NCBI GenBank assembly: GCA_963834015.1
Contig: CAWIAG010000004.1
Location: 248,001 to 312,000, forward strand
DNA from: FEN-1297 sp963834015
Lineage (GTDB): Bacteria > Bacteroidota > Ignavibacteria > Ignavibacteriales > Ignavibacteriaceae
Length of the DNA: 64,000 nucleotides
Direction of reading: 5' to 3'
The first letter of the stretch is position 1, and each line of letters opens with the position of its first letter. The notes beneath the pieces were generated by a model. That model saw only the letters and a list, made by a program, of their open reading frames with translations, did no database searches and was not told where the DNA came from. The translations under genes were made by a program, and so were the position numbers. Positions 51,045-59,800 of the stretch are shown here, piece after piece.

Positions 51045-52526
51045 CTAACTTAAAACCGGGTAGGGGATAGGGATAGACAATATAAATGAAGTGCCTTTTG
51101 AAGGTTCACTTTCAACTCTGATACCTATATGGTGTAAATCCAGAATCTTTTTTACGATAGTTAATCCTAATCCTGTGCCGGTTTGTTTATCCGGTGAAAT
51201 CCGCTTGATTTGATAGTATCTTTCAAAAATAAGAGAGATTTCATCTTTTTCAATCCCAAATCCGGTATCGGCAATCACGGCAGTGATCTGGCATTCATTT
51301 TCCTTTTTAAGCGTTAAACTTATTTCCCCGTCAGGTGGGGTAAACTTATATGCATTATCAAGAAGATTTTGAAAAACTTTTTCCATCATGGCTATATCGG
51401 CAAAAATCAAAGGTAGATTTTCGGAAATATTAAGGCTTAGCTTTATGTTTTTTGAACCGCTTATAATTAAATTTTTTTGGTGTATATCCTGCATAAGTTC
51501 CGCAAGTGAAAAAAGTTCTTTTTGAGGCATAGTTTCCCGGGCTTCAAGCTTTGAAAGTTCAAACAATTCTTCTACTAAAGAAAGCAGCCTCTCTGTGCTA
51601 TTTAAGATTGTTTCAAGATATTTTCTGCGGTCCTCAACTGAAAGTTCGTTATCTTTTATAAGAACAGTCTCAACATAACCCCTGATAATGGAAAGTGGAG
51701 TGCGCAAATCGTGAGAAACATTTGCAACTAACTCACGCCTCAGGTTATCCATTTTTTTTATTTGCTGAATATTATTTACAATAGTATCTGCCATATCATT
51801 AAACGAATTTGAAAATTCCCGGAACTCGCCTTTGCTATTTAATTTTATCCTTGCAGAAAGATTTCCTTTTTGAAAATCCCTGATAACTATAACTATTTTC
51901 CTTATGTTTCTTACAATAAAACCAATAGCAAAAAATCCTATCACAGCGGCTGTAATAAGTGCAATTATCATTGAGCGGACTCCCAGGCGCAGTATATAAC
52001 TTCCGAACAATACCTGTGAGGCATTATCATACTCTCTTCCGCCGAGAATTACATAAATGTACCCTCTGAATTTACCTTTATCCGTTACTTTGGCCGCCGA
52101 AAATGCCTTTTGTTTTTCGGGACTCTTAGGATCAACACCCATCAGGAAAGTTTCCGGTTGCGCTGAGATAAATTTTTTCACAGGATCCAGCGGCACTTCT
52201 TTTAACTTCACCGTCTGCTGCGGAGCATAATAAGCAAGTATAATTCCTGTCGTATCAAGCAGGTAAACTTCTATACTTGGATTTATTACCATCACGTTAT
52301 GAAAAACATTTTTAAGTACATTTATGTTAATTGAATCTCCTGAGAAAAAATCGTTGTCCGATGCTATGTGTGAAGCTACGTTCAGGTCCAGCTTCTGCCT
52401 TGTTTCCTGGAAATACATTTCGGCAGTAATAACAGAGATATAAATATAAACCGCGGAAATTATCATAAGTATAAGCAGGAATACCGCAGATATTTTCCAA
52501 TATAGTGAATTAAAGAAATTTTTCAT
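51045..52526 (-). CDS. Sensor histidine kinase
   Basis: A 493-residue membrane kinase: TM1 at ~13-33, a periplasmic sensor of ~140 residues, TM2 at ~185-205, HAMP, a HisKA domain with VANVSHDLRTPLSIIRGYVE (phospho-His), then HATPase_c with the N box NLLDNAYKFTPP, G1 VIADTGFGIEKDE, F box and G2 GTGLGLTIVKKI. It follows its response regulator by 12 bases and so forms a two-component pair. The signal is unknown. The next genes downstream are the msrAB duplicates on the same strand, so oxidative envelope stress is a possible but unproved link. Confidence 0.94.
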   Translation of the reverse strand: MKNFFNSLYWKISAVFLLILMIISAVYIYISVITAEMYFQETRQKLDLNVASHIASDNDFFSGDSININVLKNVFHNVMVINPSIEVYLLDTTGIILAYYAPQQTVKLKEVPLDPVKKFISAQPETFLMGVDPKSPEKQKAFSAAKVTDKGKFRGYIYVILGGREYDNASQVLFGSYILRLGVRSMIIALITAAVIGFFAIGFIVRNIRKIVIVIRDFQKGNLSARIKLNSKGEFREFSNSFNDMADTIVNNIQQIKKMDNLRRELVANVSHDLRTPLSIIRGYVETVLIKDNELSVEDRRKYLETILNSTERLLSLVEELFELSKLEARETMPQKELFSLAELMQDIHQKNLIISGSKNIKLSLNISENLPLIFADIAMMEKVFQNLLDNAYKFTPPDGEISLTLKKENECQITAVIADTGFGIEKDEISLIFERYYQIKRISPDKQTGTGLGLTIVKKILDLHHIGIRVESEPSKGTSFILSIPIPYPVLS

Positions 52527-52538
52527 TTTTATTTAATA

Positions 52539-53243
52539 TCAGGTTGAAATATTTTGATCATTAAACCTGTATCCCACGCCCCAGCTTGTTAGTATAAACT
52601 GAGGGTTAGACAAATCTTTTTCAATTTTGCTTCTCAGCCTGTTGATATGGGAGTTTACCGTATGTTCATAACCGCTGTATTGAGTGCCCCATATTATATT
52701 TAAGAGATCCTCCCTGGTATACGTTCGTCCCGGGTGCGATGCCAGAAGATATAGCAGGTCAAATTCTTTCGGAGTTAATTCCGTGCGTTTATTATTAAGC
52801 AGTACCTTTCTGTTTATAACATCAATTGCCAGGCTGCCGTATTGAATATTTTTTACTTTATCGTTCCCGCGTGTTAAAATATCAACCCTGCGGAATATTG
52901 CTTTAACTCTTGCGATAAATTCTCTTATACTGAATGGCTTGGTCAGGTAATCGTCGGCGCCGAATTCCAATCCTAAAATTTTATCTGTTTCTTCCGATTT
53001 CGCAGTAAGCATTAATATAGGCGTTTCAATTTCAGCCTTGCGCAACTGCTTGCATATTTCAAATCCGTTCAGCCCCGGCAGCATTATATCAAGGATAATC
53101 AAATTAATAGCAGTGTCTTCTGCAGCTTTTAATCCGTTTACTCCGTCATAAACTTTTGTAACGCTGCACTCAAGGTCTTTCAAGTGAATTTCAATAAGAT
53201 TTGAAATCTCTTTATCGTCTTCAATAATCAAAACATTTTTCAT
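52539..53243 (-). CDS. OmpR/PhoB-family response regulator
   Basis: A ~234-residue regulator. The receiver domain has VLIIEDDKEISNLIE, phospho-acceptor Asp in LIILDIMLPGLNGFE, and switch Lys in LTKPFSIREFIARVK. The winged-helix effector has ELTPKEFDLLYLLASHPG, YTREDLLNIIWG and VNSHINRLRSKIEKD. I place the start at ATG 53243 (MKNVLIIEDD); a TTG at 53255 adds four residues. It heads the two-component pair with the kinase 12 bases downstream. Confidence 0.94.
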   Translation of the reverse strand: MKNVLIIEDDKEISNLIEIHLKDLECSVTKVYDGVNGLKAAEDTAINLIILDIMLPGLNGFEICKQLRKAEIETPILMLTAKSEETDKILGLEFGADDYLTKPFSIREFIARVKAIFRRVDILTRGNDKVKNIQYGSLAIDVINRKVLLNNKRTELTPKEFDLLYLLASHPGRTYTREDLLNIIWGTQYSGYEHTVNSHINRLRSKIEKDLSNPQFILTSWGVGYRFNDQNIST

Positions 53244-53376
53244 AGCGCCCGGCAATTATTATTTATTCAATAATATAGGTTTATTGTCACAAAAATATCA
53301 CGATATAATTAAAATAATGAGACGGCTTTCACTTTATGTCTGTTTGACAAAATAACCTGTTTGTCCTATTACGCAA

Positions 53377-53409
53377 GATTCACCTTGCAGGTGAGCCTCA
53401 CATTTTGGA
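53377..53409 (+). repeat. Inverted repeat arm A (gene-free region)
   Basis: GATTCACCTTGCAGG followed by TGAGCCTCACATTTTGGA. The last 18 bases recur exactly in reverse complement at 54264-54281, and the wider 33-35 bases align with a few differences. Inside it CACCT and AGGTG can pair. Confidence 0.7.
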
Positions 53410-53479
53410 ATTATATTTGCAAAAAAAATTGTGCACTTCTAACTTTATTTCCTCCACATGCCGGAGGCATGAAAATTCT

Positions 53480-53516
53480 TAGCACAGATTGACAATCTGT
53501 GCGTGCTAAAATCCCG
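53480..53516 (+). repeat. Dispersed hairpin repeat, copy 2
   Basis: TAGCACAGATT, GAC, AATCTGTG and then CGTGCTAAAATCCCG. The stem CACAGATT/AATCTGTG is perfectly paired, whereas copy 1 at 22990-23026 has CCCGGATT/AATCTGGG. Paired differences keep the stem, so it appears to be a maintained structure. Confidence 0.72.
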
Positions 53517-54213
53517 CCAGGGATGACACAAAGTTCCTAACATGGCCGGGCTGCAGATATTTCATTTTGAAAGGAATAAAAAATCAAAAAAAACACCCAA
53601 AAACAGCCCGGGTTTTAACATAGCCTGCCTGTCCCGCTTGGCCCGCCAAGGCGGTGGTTTATCCCTCAAAAGCGGCTTGCGGTTATGCTTTATCCTTATT
53701 TTAAAAGAAATCTAAATAATATCATCATTGTATATTTATTCATTTGAAAATAATTTTCAGACCGAATTTACAAATCTGCCGGCAGGTAGGGTAGTAAGTA
53801 CAGGTCGCGCAACCGCTCTTACTCTAAATAATATATAGACTTACAAAAATAAAAAAATTTGAACAAAATCGACATGAAACCTCCGGACTGTTAACACAAA
53901 AGGGGCTTAAAATGTGCACAATTTTTTGTGTAAATTATTGTTAATAAAAAATTTAACCTAAAATTTTAAAAAAAAAGTTGTTTGTTATGTTATTGAAAAC
54001 AAAGGAGTTAACGTTTTGTATAATTTTACATTTAAAATGCAAATTCATACGACACAAATGTACGAAGCTTTGAGGCTTTGCGTTTGGCAAGCCATATTGA
54101 CAAGCCACGGGCGGTGACACGGCTAAAACCGGGCAAGTTTCAAGGATTATCAATGATGGGGTGGAATTGAATAAATAGAAGAAGTGATAGGGTAGCAACG
54201 ATCTCCCCTTAAT

Positions 54214-54234
54214 CCCCTCCTTATCAAGGAGGGG
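54214..54234. repeat. Perfect nine-pair hairpin
   Basis: CCCCTCCTT, loop ATC, AAGGAGGGG. It has no U-run on the plus strand and, on the minus strand, is followed by ATTAAGGGG. It resembles short palindromic repeats found between genes in many genomes rather than a functional terminator. Confidence 0.6.
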
Positions 54235-54263
54235 AAAAGAAAGATTGGGCTATCAATTTAAAT

Positions 54264-54298
54264 CCAAAATGTGAGGCTCAGCTTTAAGGTGAACCTCA
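54264..54298 (-). repeat. Inverted repeat arm B (gene-free region)
   Basis: The reverse complement partner of arm A at 53377-53409; the two share 18 exact bases (TGAGCCTCACATTTTGGA). The plus strand at 54272-54300 can fold with GTGAGG pairing CCTCAC. The arms lie ~890 bases apart in opposite orientation with no gene between them. Confidence 0.7.
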
Positions 54299-54597
54299 CA
54301 AAATAAAATCCCGTGTATATTTCAACACGTCAAACAAAATGTCAATGAAACAATTTATTTTATAATAATGATTTAAAAAACATTCTACAAACAGTATTGG
54401 GGTTATGCCGAAGAATCCCTGTCAATTATAAGTGCAAAATTAATTAAATAAATTTTTAGAAAACACTGATTTTTTTGCCAGATAAAATATTTTGTATTAA
54501 GCAGGTCAGGTTTACGCCCCGGCTGATCAGCCGGTATTATGTTTTGCTTTTTTATTCTGAATAATGTTAATTTTATCTAACTATGTTTAGGTCCCAT

Positions 54598-55248
54598 ATG
54601 AATATTATACAAAAAATCACAACCGCCATAATAATATTAACCGGAATGGCTTTGGTATCCTGTTCATCCACCCTTCCTAATTTAAGTGTGGTTAAGGAAG
54701 AAGTGATTAATTATTATCACTCTGGAAAATACGAAGCGGAACTTAATAACGTCATTGATAACGCTATTCCGGAATTTGATAAGGTTGAAGTATCCGGTAG
54801 CAGCCTTGTGGTTTTTGATATAGATGAAACTGCGCTGTTCAATTATTCCTTTGATGAGAGTATTGACTTCGGGTTTGTTCCTGCCTTATGGGAAAAATGG
54901 GTTGATAGTGCAAAAGCTCCTGCAGTTGACGGCGTAAAGAGGCTTTATGATTTTCTTATCAAAAAAGGTTTTAAAGTCGCATTTATTACCGGGAGGAGTG
55001 AACACAATTACATACCCACATATAAAAATCTTTTGTTTGCCGGATACACAAAATTCGATACGCTCATTGTAAGAAATGCTTCTGAAAAAAATCTTTCAGC
55101 GCTTGATTATAAATCAAAAAAGAGAGTTGAGCTTACTAAAAAAGGCTATAATATAGTCGGCGATATAGGGGATCAGTATTCCGACCTCGAAGGCCCTGAA
55201 CACGGTATTCAGGTGAAAATACCTAACTATACATATATAGTTAGATAA
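54598..55248 (+). CDS. HAD-family acid phosphatase lipoprotein (class B / e(P4)-like)
   Basis: A ~216-residue HAD phosphatase. The start at ATG 54598 gives a lipoprotein signal (TAIIILTGMALVSC, lipobox LVSC); ATG 54583 would add five residues. The catalytic motif is VVFDIDETALFNYSF (DxD), motif II is AFITGRSEHNYIPTY, and the C-terminal GDIGDQYSDLEG holds the metal Asp residues. Family members are outer-membrane or periplasmic acid phosphatases that release phosphate from nucleotides. The gene is flanked by the repeat-rich region and the toxin-antitoxin pair. Confidence 0.9.
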   Translation: MNIIQKITTAIIILTGMALVSCSSTLPNLSVVKEEVINYYHSGKYEAELNNVIDNAIPEFDKVEVSGSSLVVFDIDETALFNYSFDESIDFGFVPALWEKWVDSAKAPAVDGVKRLYDFLIKKGFKVAFITGRSEHNYIPTYKNLLFAGYTKFDTLIVRNASEKNLSALDYKSKKRVELTKKGYNIVGDIGDQYSDLEGPEHGIQVKIPNYTYIVR

Positions 55249-55268
55249 CGTATAGTTTAACTAATGAG

Positions 55269-55502
55269 TCAATATGCGTCTTTTCTGAAATCCCTTGGAA
55301 AGATGTAAACTATTTTCTCTGTCTCATCTATTGCATAAAATAATCTATATCTTCCAACTCTGTATCGCCAGGTTTCCGGTTTATAACCAATCAACTTTTT
55401 TATAGTGTTTCCATAATGCGGCTCTTCTCTTAATTGAGAGTAAATAAATTGTCTGATTTTTTTATTTATAAAGGTTTTTTTCCCGGTTGGATATTTTATC
55501 AA
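55269..55502 (-). CDS. RelE/ParE-type toxin with a poorly placed start
   Basis: A 77-residue toxin candidate from TTG 55502: MIKYPTGKKTFINKKIRQF, then KKLIGYKPETWRYRVGRYRL and FYAIDETEKIVYIFPRDFRK, typical of RelE-family folds (RVGRYR and YAIDE). In-frame codons upstream to about 55544 read YNYKIFETNEFQKK, which matches the missing first beta strand of the family, but no ATG, GTG or TTG is there. The true start may be a rare codon, a mutated ATG or a sequencing error. It follows the antitoxin gene on the same strand. Confidence 0.72.
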   Translation of the reverse strand: MIKYPTGKKTFINKKIRQFIYSQLREEPHYGNTIKKLIGYKPETWRYRVGRYRLFYAIDETEKIVYIFPRDFRKDAY

Positions 55503-55548
55503 TTTTTTTTGAAACTCATTTGTCTCAAATATTTTATAATTATACGAC

Positions 55549-55782
55549 TTACCGCCCCTTTTTTGATTTCATATCTGACAAACCACGCTTTAGGCTTTGA
55601 TTTAGCTCTTTATTATTTCGTATTTCTTTTATCTCGAATTCATCTGCAAATATAGTGTCTTCGACAAATCTTTTAACCGCAGTTTGAATAAAATTAGAAA
55701 TAGGCCGGTTATCCCTTTCCGCAAGTTTTTTATATACCCTATAGTTTTCTTCGCTAAGGCGAAGTGTAATTGTTTTAGACAT
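55549..55782 (-). CDS. Ribbon-helix-helix antitoxin
   Basis: A 77-residue protein with an N-terminal RHH strand and helices (MSKTITLRLSEENYRVYKKL, NRPISNFIQTAVKRFVEDT) and a charged C-terminal tail (FEIKEIRNNKELNQSLKRGL) that would bind the toxin. It precedes the toxin gene, the usual antitoxin-first order, and likely represses its own operon by binding to DNA upstream of 55782. Confidence 0.85.
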   Translation of the reverse strand: MSKTITLRLSEENYRVYKKLAERDNRPISNFIQTAVKRFVEDTIFADEFEIKEIRNNKELNQSLKRGLSDMKSKKGR

Positions 55783-55834
55783 TATTTTATCCTTGCTGAA
55801 TATTAATTATTTCTTTGTATCCTAATTTATTCAT

Positions 55835-56791
55835 TCAATTATTCAATATTGACCTAAAAAGAAACCTTGCATTCTTAGCGCTTTCCCCTATGCGCCGTAC
55901 AGCATACGGCCACCAGTCAACCCCGAAAGGTAAATACAAACGTAATCGTTCCCCCTTTTTAATAAGCTCATTTTGCAAATCAGTGCGAACGCCGTATAGC
56001 AGTTCAAATTCGTAACTGCCTTTTTCCCAGCCCCTTTTATTTGCAGTTTCAATAATTCGCGTAATTATTTTATCGTCATGCGTGCCGAATATAGGATAAA
56101 ATCCTTTATCCCTGGCTTTATCGGAGAGCATCATTTCAACCAGCTTTAAATAATTATCATCTATCACTGATCTTGAACCAAAAGCAATTTTTTTACTCTC
56201 CGTAAATGCACCCTTTACTAAACGGACTGAGCCGCCGCTCTCCAATATCATCTCCAGGTCCTTCCCGGTTCGATGCAAATACGCCTGTAATGTTACCGCA
56301 ACAGGAATAGATTGGTTTCTAAATTTGCGGTAAAGTTCTAAAGTAAAATCAATATTTGATGAATCCTCCATATCAAGCATCAGTAAATTTTTTAATTCAT
56401 TATTTGCGGCTGTCGCATAGTTATTTAACAGGATGGCAATTTCAAGTATATTACCGGTGCACTTATCTTTATCTATCAGGTACCCAATCTGTGTCGGATC
56501 TACCGATACGTGAATATCTAAATTTGATTCCGCCAGCCGTTTTGTTATTTCTTTAAGAGCGGAAACAGTTTGATTAATTTTTGCTTCGTCATCAACATAT
56601 TCGCCCAGGTAGTAAAGTGAGGCGCGAATGTTCCCGGATTTAAATATTTTGCCTTTCTCAATAACTTCGTCTACAATACTGCCGCCGACAAATCTTGTCG
56701 CTAGCCTGGACATTGATCTCCGGTTTTGCATAAAATTTTTAATACCTGCATTACGTGCCAATGAAATCATAAAATTTTGCCATACTCTCAT
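55835..56791 (-). CDS. Proline dehydrogenase
   Basis: A 318-residue FAD-dependent proline dehydrogenase (TIM barrel) as a stand-alone protein. Key segments are ATRFVGGSIVDEVIEKGKIF, IRASLYYLGEYVDDE, ISVDPTQIGYL-type strand (VSVDPTQIGYLIDKD), LMLDMEDSSNID, GGSVRLVKGAFTE (the Arg and Lys contacting substrate or FAD) and YEFELLYGVRTDLQ. It oxidises proline to pyrroline-5-carboxylate, passing electrons to quinone. It follows the large activase gene by 19 bases. The P5C dehydrogenase partner is not in the window. Confidence 0.94.
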   Translation of the reverse strand: MRVWQNFMISLARNAGIKNFMQNRRSMSRLATRFVGGSIVDEVIEKGKIFKSGNIRASLYYLGEYVDDEAKINQTVSALKEITKRLAESNLDIHVSVDPTQIGYLIDKDKCTGNILEIAILLNNYATAANNELKNLLMLDMEDSSNIDFTLELYRKFRNQSIPVAVTLQAYLHRTGKDLEMILESGGSVRLVKGAFTESKKIAFGSRSVIDDNYLKLVEMMLSDKARDKGFYPIFGTHDDKIITRIIETANKRGWEKGSYEFELLYGVRTDLQNELIKKGERLRLYLPFGVDWWPYAVRRIGESAKNARFLFRSILNN

Positions 56792-56810
56792 TCTAACTTG
56801 ACTCCTATAC

Positions 56811-59800
56811 TTAAATTTTTTTATACCCGTTTAGCTTTGCTTCTTTCATTAATTCGGCTGTGCGGTTTGCATGCAATGCAAAAGTTTCAAGCCGGGCTTC
56901 AATTACCTGGGGATACACATTCCCGTCCGTTTCAATTGTTAAAAACGGTATGTTCATTTTGCCGTTAAAAATTTCGGGTAATTTGTAATTCTTATTTATA
57001 ATTCTTTCGGCAGATAACTTGTTTTCAATTTTCATTTCCGTAGCGGCAAGTGATTCGGTAAACCTGGTAGGCATACATCCGAACGGGCCCAGGTTTATTA
57101 CTCCGCAGTACTTATCTATTGATTCATGCAGGGCTATTCCCAACGTAAGCCCCGGTTCTCCTTTGTATTCCAAGGGAATAATATGCCTGCTTCTTTTTAA
57201 CAGCGATTCCACGTTAGTTAAGGAAAATTTATAGTAGCCGGTTCCCTTCAAAAACTTTTTAATCCTGTATTCGGCTATCCTCATATAAATAACACGGATT
57301 ATCCATTCAAGCTTTTGCCTGTATGATGTCTCGGGCTCCAATAGTTCTTGTTTTAAAAGATAATCTATATAATAAACCCATTCTGTTATGTAAGAATCCT
57401 TAAGAATAAATCCTTTTTGTGCAAAATGTTTATTCAGCCATTTATGGGAGAAATGATCCCGCCTTACATATATCTCGCCGCATAAAGCAATATATTTAGC
57501 CTGGCTTATAGGGACCCTCGCGGGTATTTTGGTTTTTATTGTATGTGCAAATCTTTTTAGCGCCCTGTATATTTTCTCCGGTCTCTTTTCAAAAACCTGG
57601 TTTAATTTATCAAATTCTTTATAAAATATTTTTAACCCTTCCTCCGGGTTTACGGCGTGCGCCATTATCGCTGAACGGATATCGTCCAGTATATCGCTCA
57701 CTATTAATGTTTGAATTCCTCTTGTTGCAAAATTAGGCCCCAGCCCGGCAAAGCCGTCTTCATTCATTAAGATCATGGGCGCTACATTCTTCAGCCTCTT
57801 TCTTTTTATTATTTCACGGATAAAAACAGGGTACTGGCCAAGCCTGCAATTACCCGCTCCCTGCACGATGAAGAAGGCTACATACTGTTTCCCGTCCCAT
57901 TTATTCTCTAAATAATCTAATAACGAACCAACACATAAAAGAAGCGGCAAACATTCTTTTCCGCTTGCAACAGACCTTCCGTACTTTAATATCTCGGCGC
58001 TTCCTTCGGGCATTGCAATAGCATTAAATCCCTGACTTCTTAAGCCTGCAGCAAACATTTGCGCTGCAAGGTCCCCCATAGAAGGTATTAGTATATCAAC
58101 ACGGGGATCGGATAACGGTACTTTTTCTCCTAATGATGAAATAAAATATCCGTTCTCTGAACCAAATTCTATCCTTGCGGGAATAAAATCGCTAAAATCC
58201 GGATCGCTGATTTTATACTGAACTCTCCTGTAGTTTTTAATAATATCCAGCGCTGCATCTATACGTGTATTTATTCCTGCATCGGCTGTATGCCCGTCAA
58301 GCTCAAGAGTAAGTGATGGTTTCGTTCCCATCAATGATCGGAATGTTGTTAAAAGCATTGAATCCGGCCCGCATGAAAAATTAGAAATATACGTCGCATA
58401 AAATTGCGGATTATTTTTTATGATGCGAGCTGCTTTTAATATTTTTTTCCCGCCCTCCCAATATTGATTGTCGTCTATAACCTGCCCCCGGTAATCAAAC
58501 ATATCGTATGGCACCGCATAAACGCCCCGGGATGCAAATTTTTTCGGTATTCCTTTGTTCGCAAGTTCGGTAAAAGAATTATAAGGCCGGCCTACAAGAA
58601 CAATTGCTGTTTCTTCAGGATGCAGCTTCATATATTCAGTGAATTCCCGGCCCATACTGAATAATTCATTTTGATATTCTTCCTGCATTTTCAAGGCTTG
58701 ATGATACGCTTCTTTCGCTCTTGCCTCATCCTCAATCCCCATCCGCCCGGCAGTTTCGATAAATTTATTTTCTTCATTATCAAAACCGTTTGCAAAATTA
58801 AATAGGGGAGTGATTAACCTGTCTTCGCGGACTAAGTCTTTGAATGCCTGCTTAAGATAAAATGGTTCGCCGCTTACAAATACACATGTACAATTAAAGT
58901 CCAGCCTGTGATGATCTGCATCTTCAACGTACATTTCAAGAATTTCCGGGATAAAATAATAATCGGGATTTTTCTCTATCAAATCTGCAAATAAGCCCAA
59001 TGCTACCTGCACCGGGTAACAAAAGGATGTATGCTCTCTCTCTAATCCCTGCTCATTTATTTTATCTGAAAGAACTACTCTGAAGCCGAGGCTGGTAAAA
59101 AAATTATAATATAAAGGGTATATTGTATGTGTATGGAATGATTGATTTATGCCTACGGTTTTTGCATCCGCAGGAAGATCAGCTTTAGGCGCATATTTTT
59201 CAAATGTTAGGTACTGCCTTTTTTTAACATAATCATATTTATCGGTATCGACTTTGGTTTTGTTAATTACATTATAATATTTGTTGCATGAGCCGCCGAA
59301 AGGATAAGTTTTACCTTTAACTTCAATTAAATTTATAGTACATCCAAGGTCGCATTTTTCTTTACCCCCGATGCATATAAATGGCTTTTTATAATTAACA
59401 TTTCTTTCAGCAAGGTCTTTAAGATAAAACTCACCCGGCTTCATTAATCCTAAATCTAATTTTTCCTTTATTTCTAAAGCAACTCCGAAAGCGCCCATCA
59501 AACCGGGATCCGGAGGGACTATAATTTCCTTTCCCGTTAAAGCAGCCATTGCTATGGGTATCGCTTTATTATAACATACTCCCCCCTGCATGAATATTTT
59601 TTTTCCTACGGTTCTGTTGCCTTTAACCCTGTTTACATAGTTCATGCATATAGAATAAACAAGCCCGGCAATAATATTTTCTTTACTTATATTCTCCTGC
59701 TGAGCCGTCTTAATATCCGAACTTATAAATGCTGCGCATTGATCGCTGAAATTCGGCGGCATATTTCCTTTCATCGCAATCGGCTCAATATCCGTCACTT

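Larger units (their letters stand above)
53244..54597. other. 1.35 kb gene-free region with structured repeats
   Basis: No frame in this region resembles a real protein. It holds a hairpin-bearing inverted repeat pair (53377-53409 and 54264-54298), copy 2 of the dispersed hairpin repeat at 53480-53516, and a perfect nine-pair hairpin at 54214-54234. The left end includes the promoter of the minus-strand two-component genes. The stretch may be the residue of a deleted element or a repeat hotspot. Confidence 0.6.

Noticed and set aside
53953..54198. An 81-residue minus-strand frame in the gene-free region
   Set aside because: No start context, composition or family signal; it is a chance frame in a repeat-rich region.
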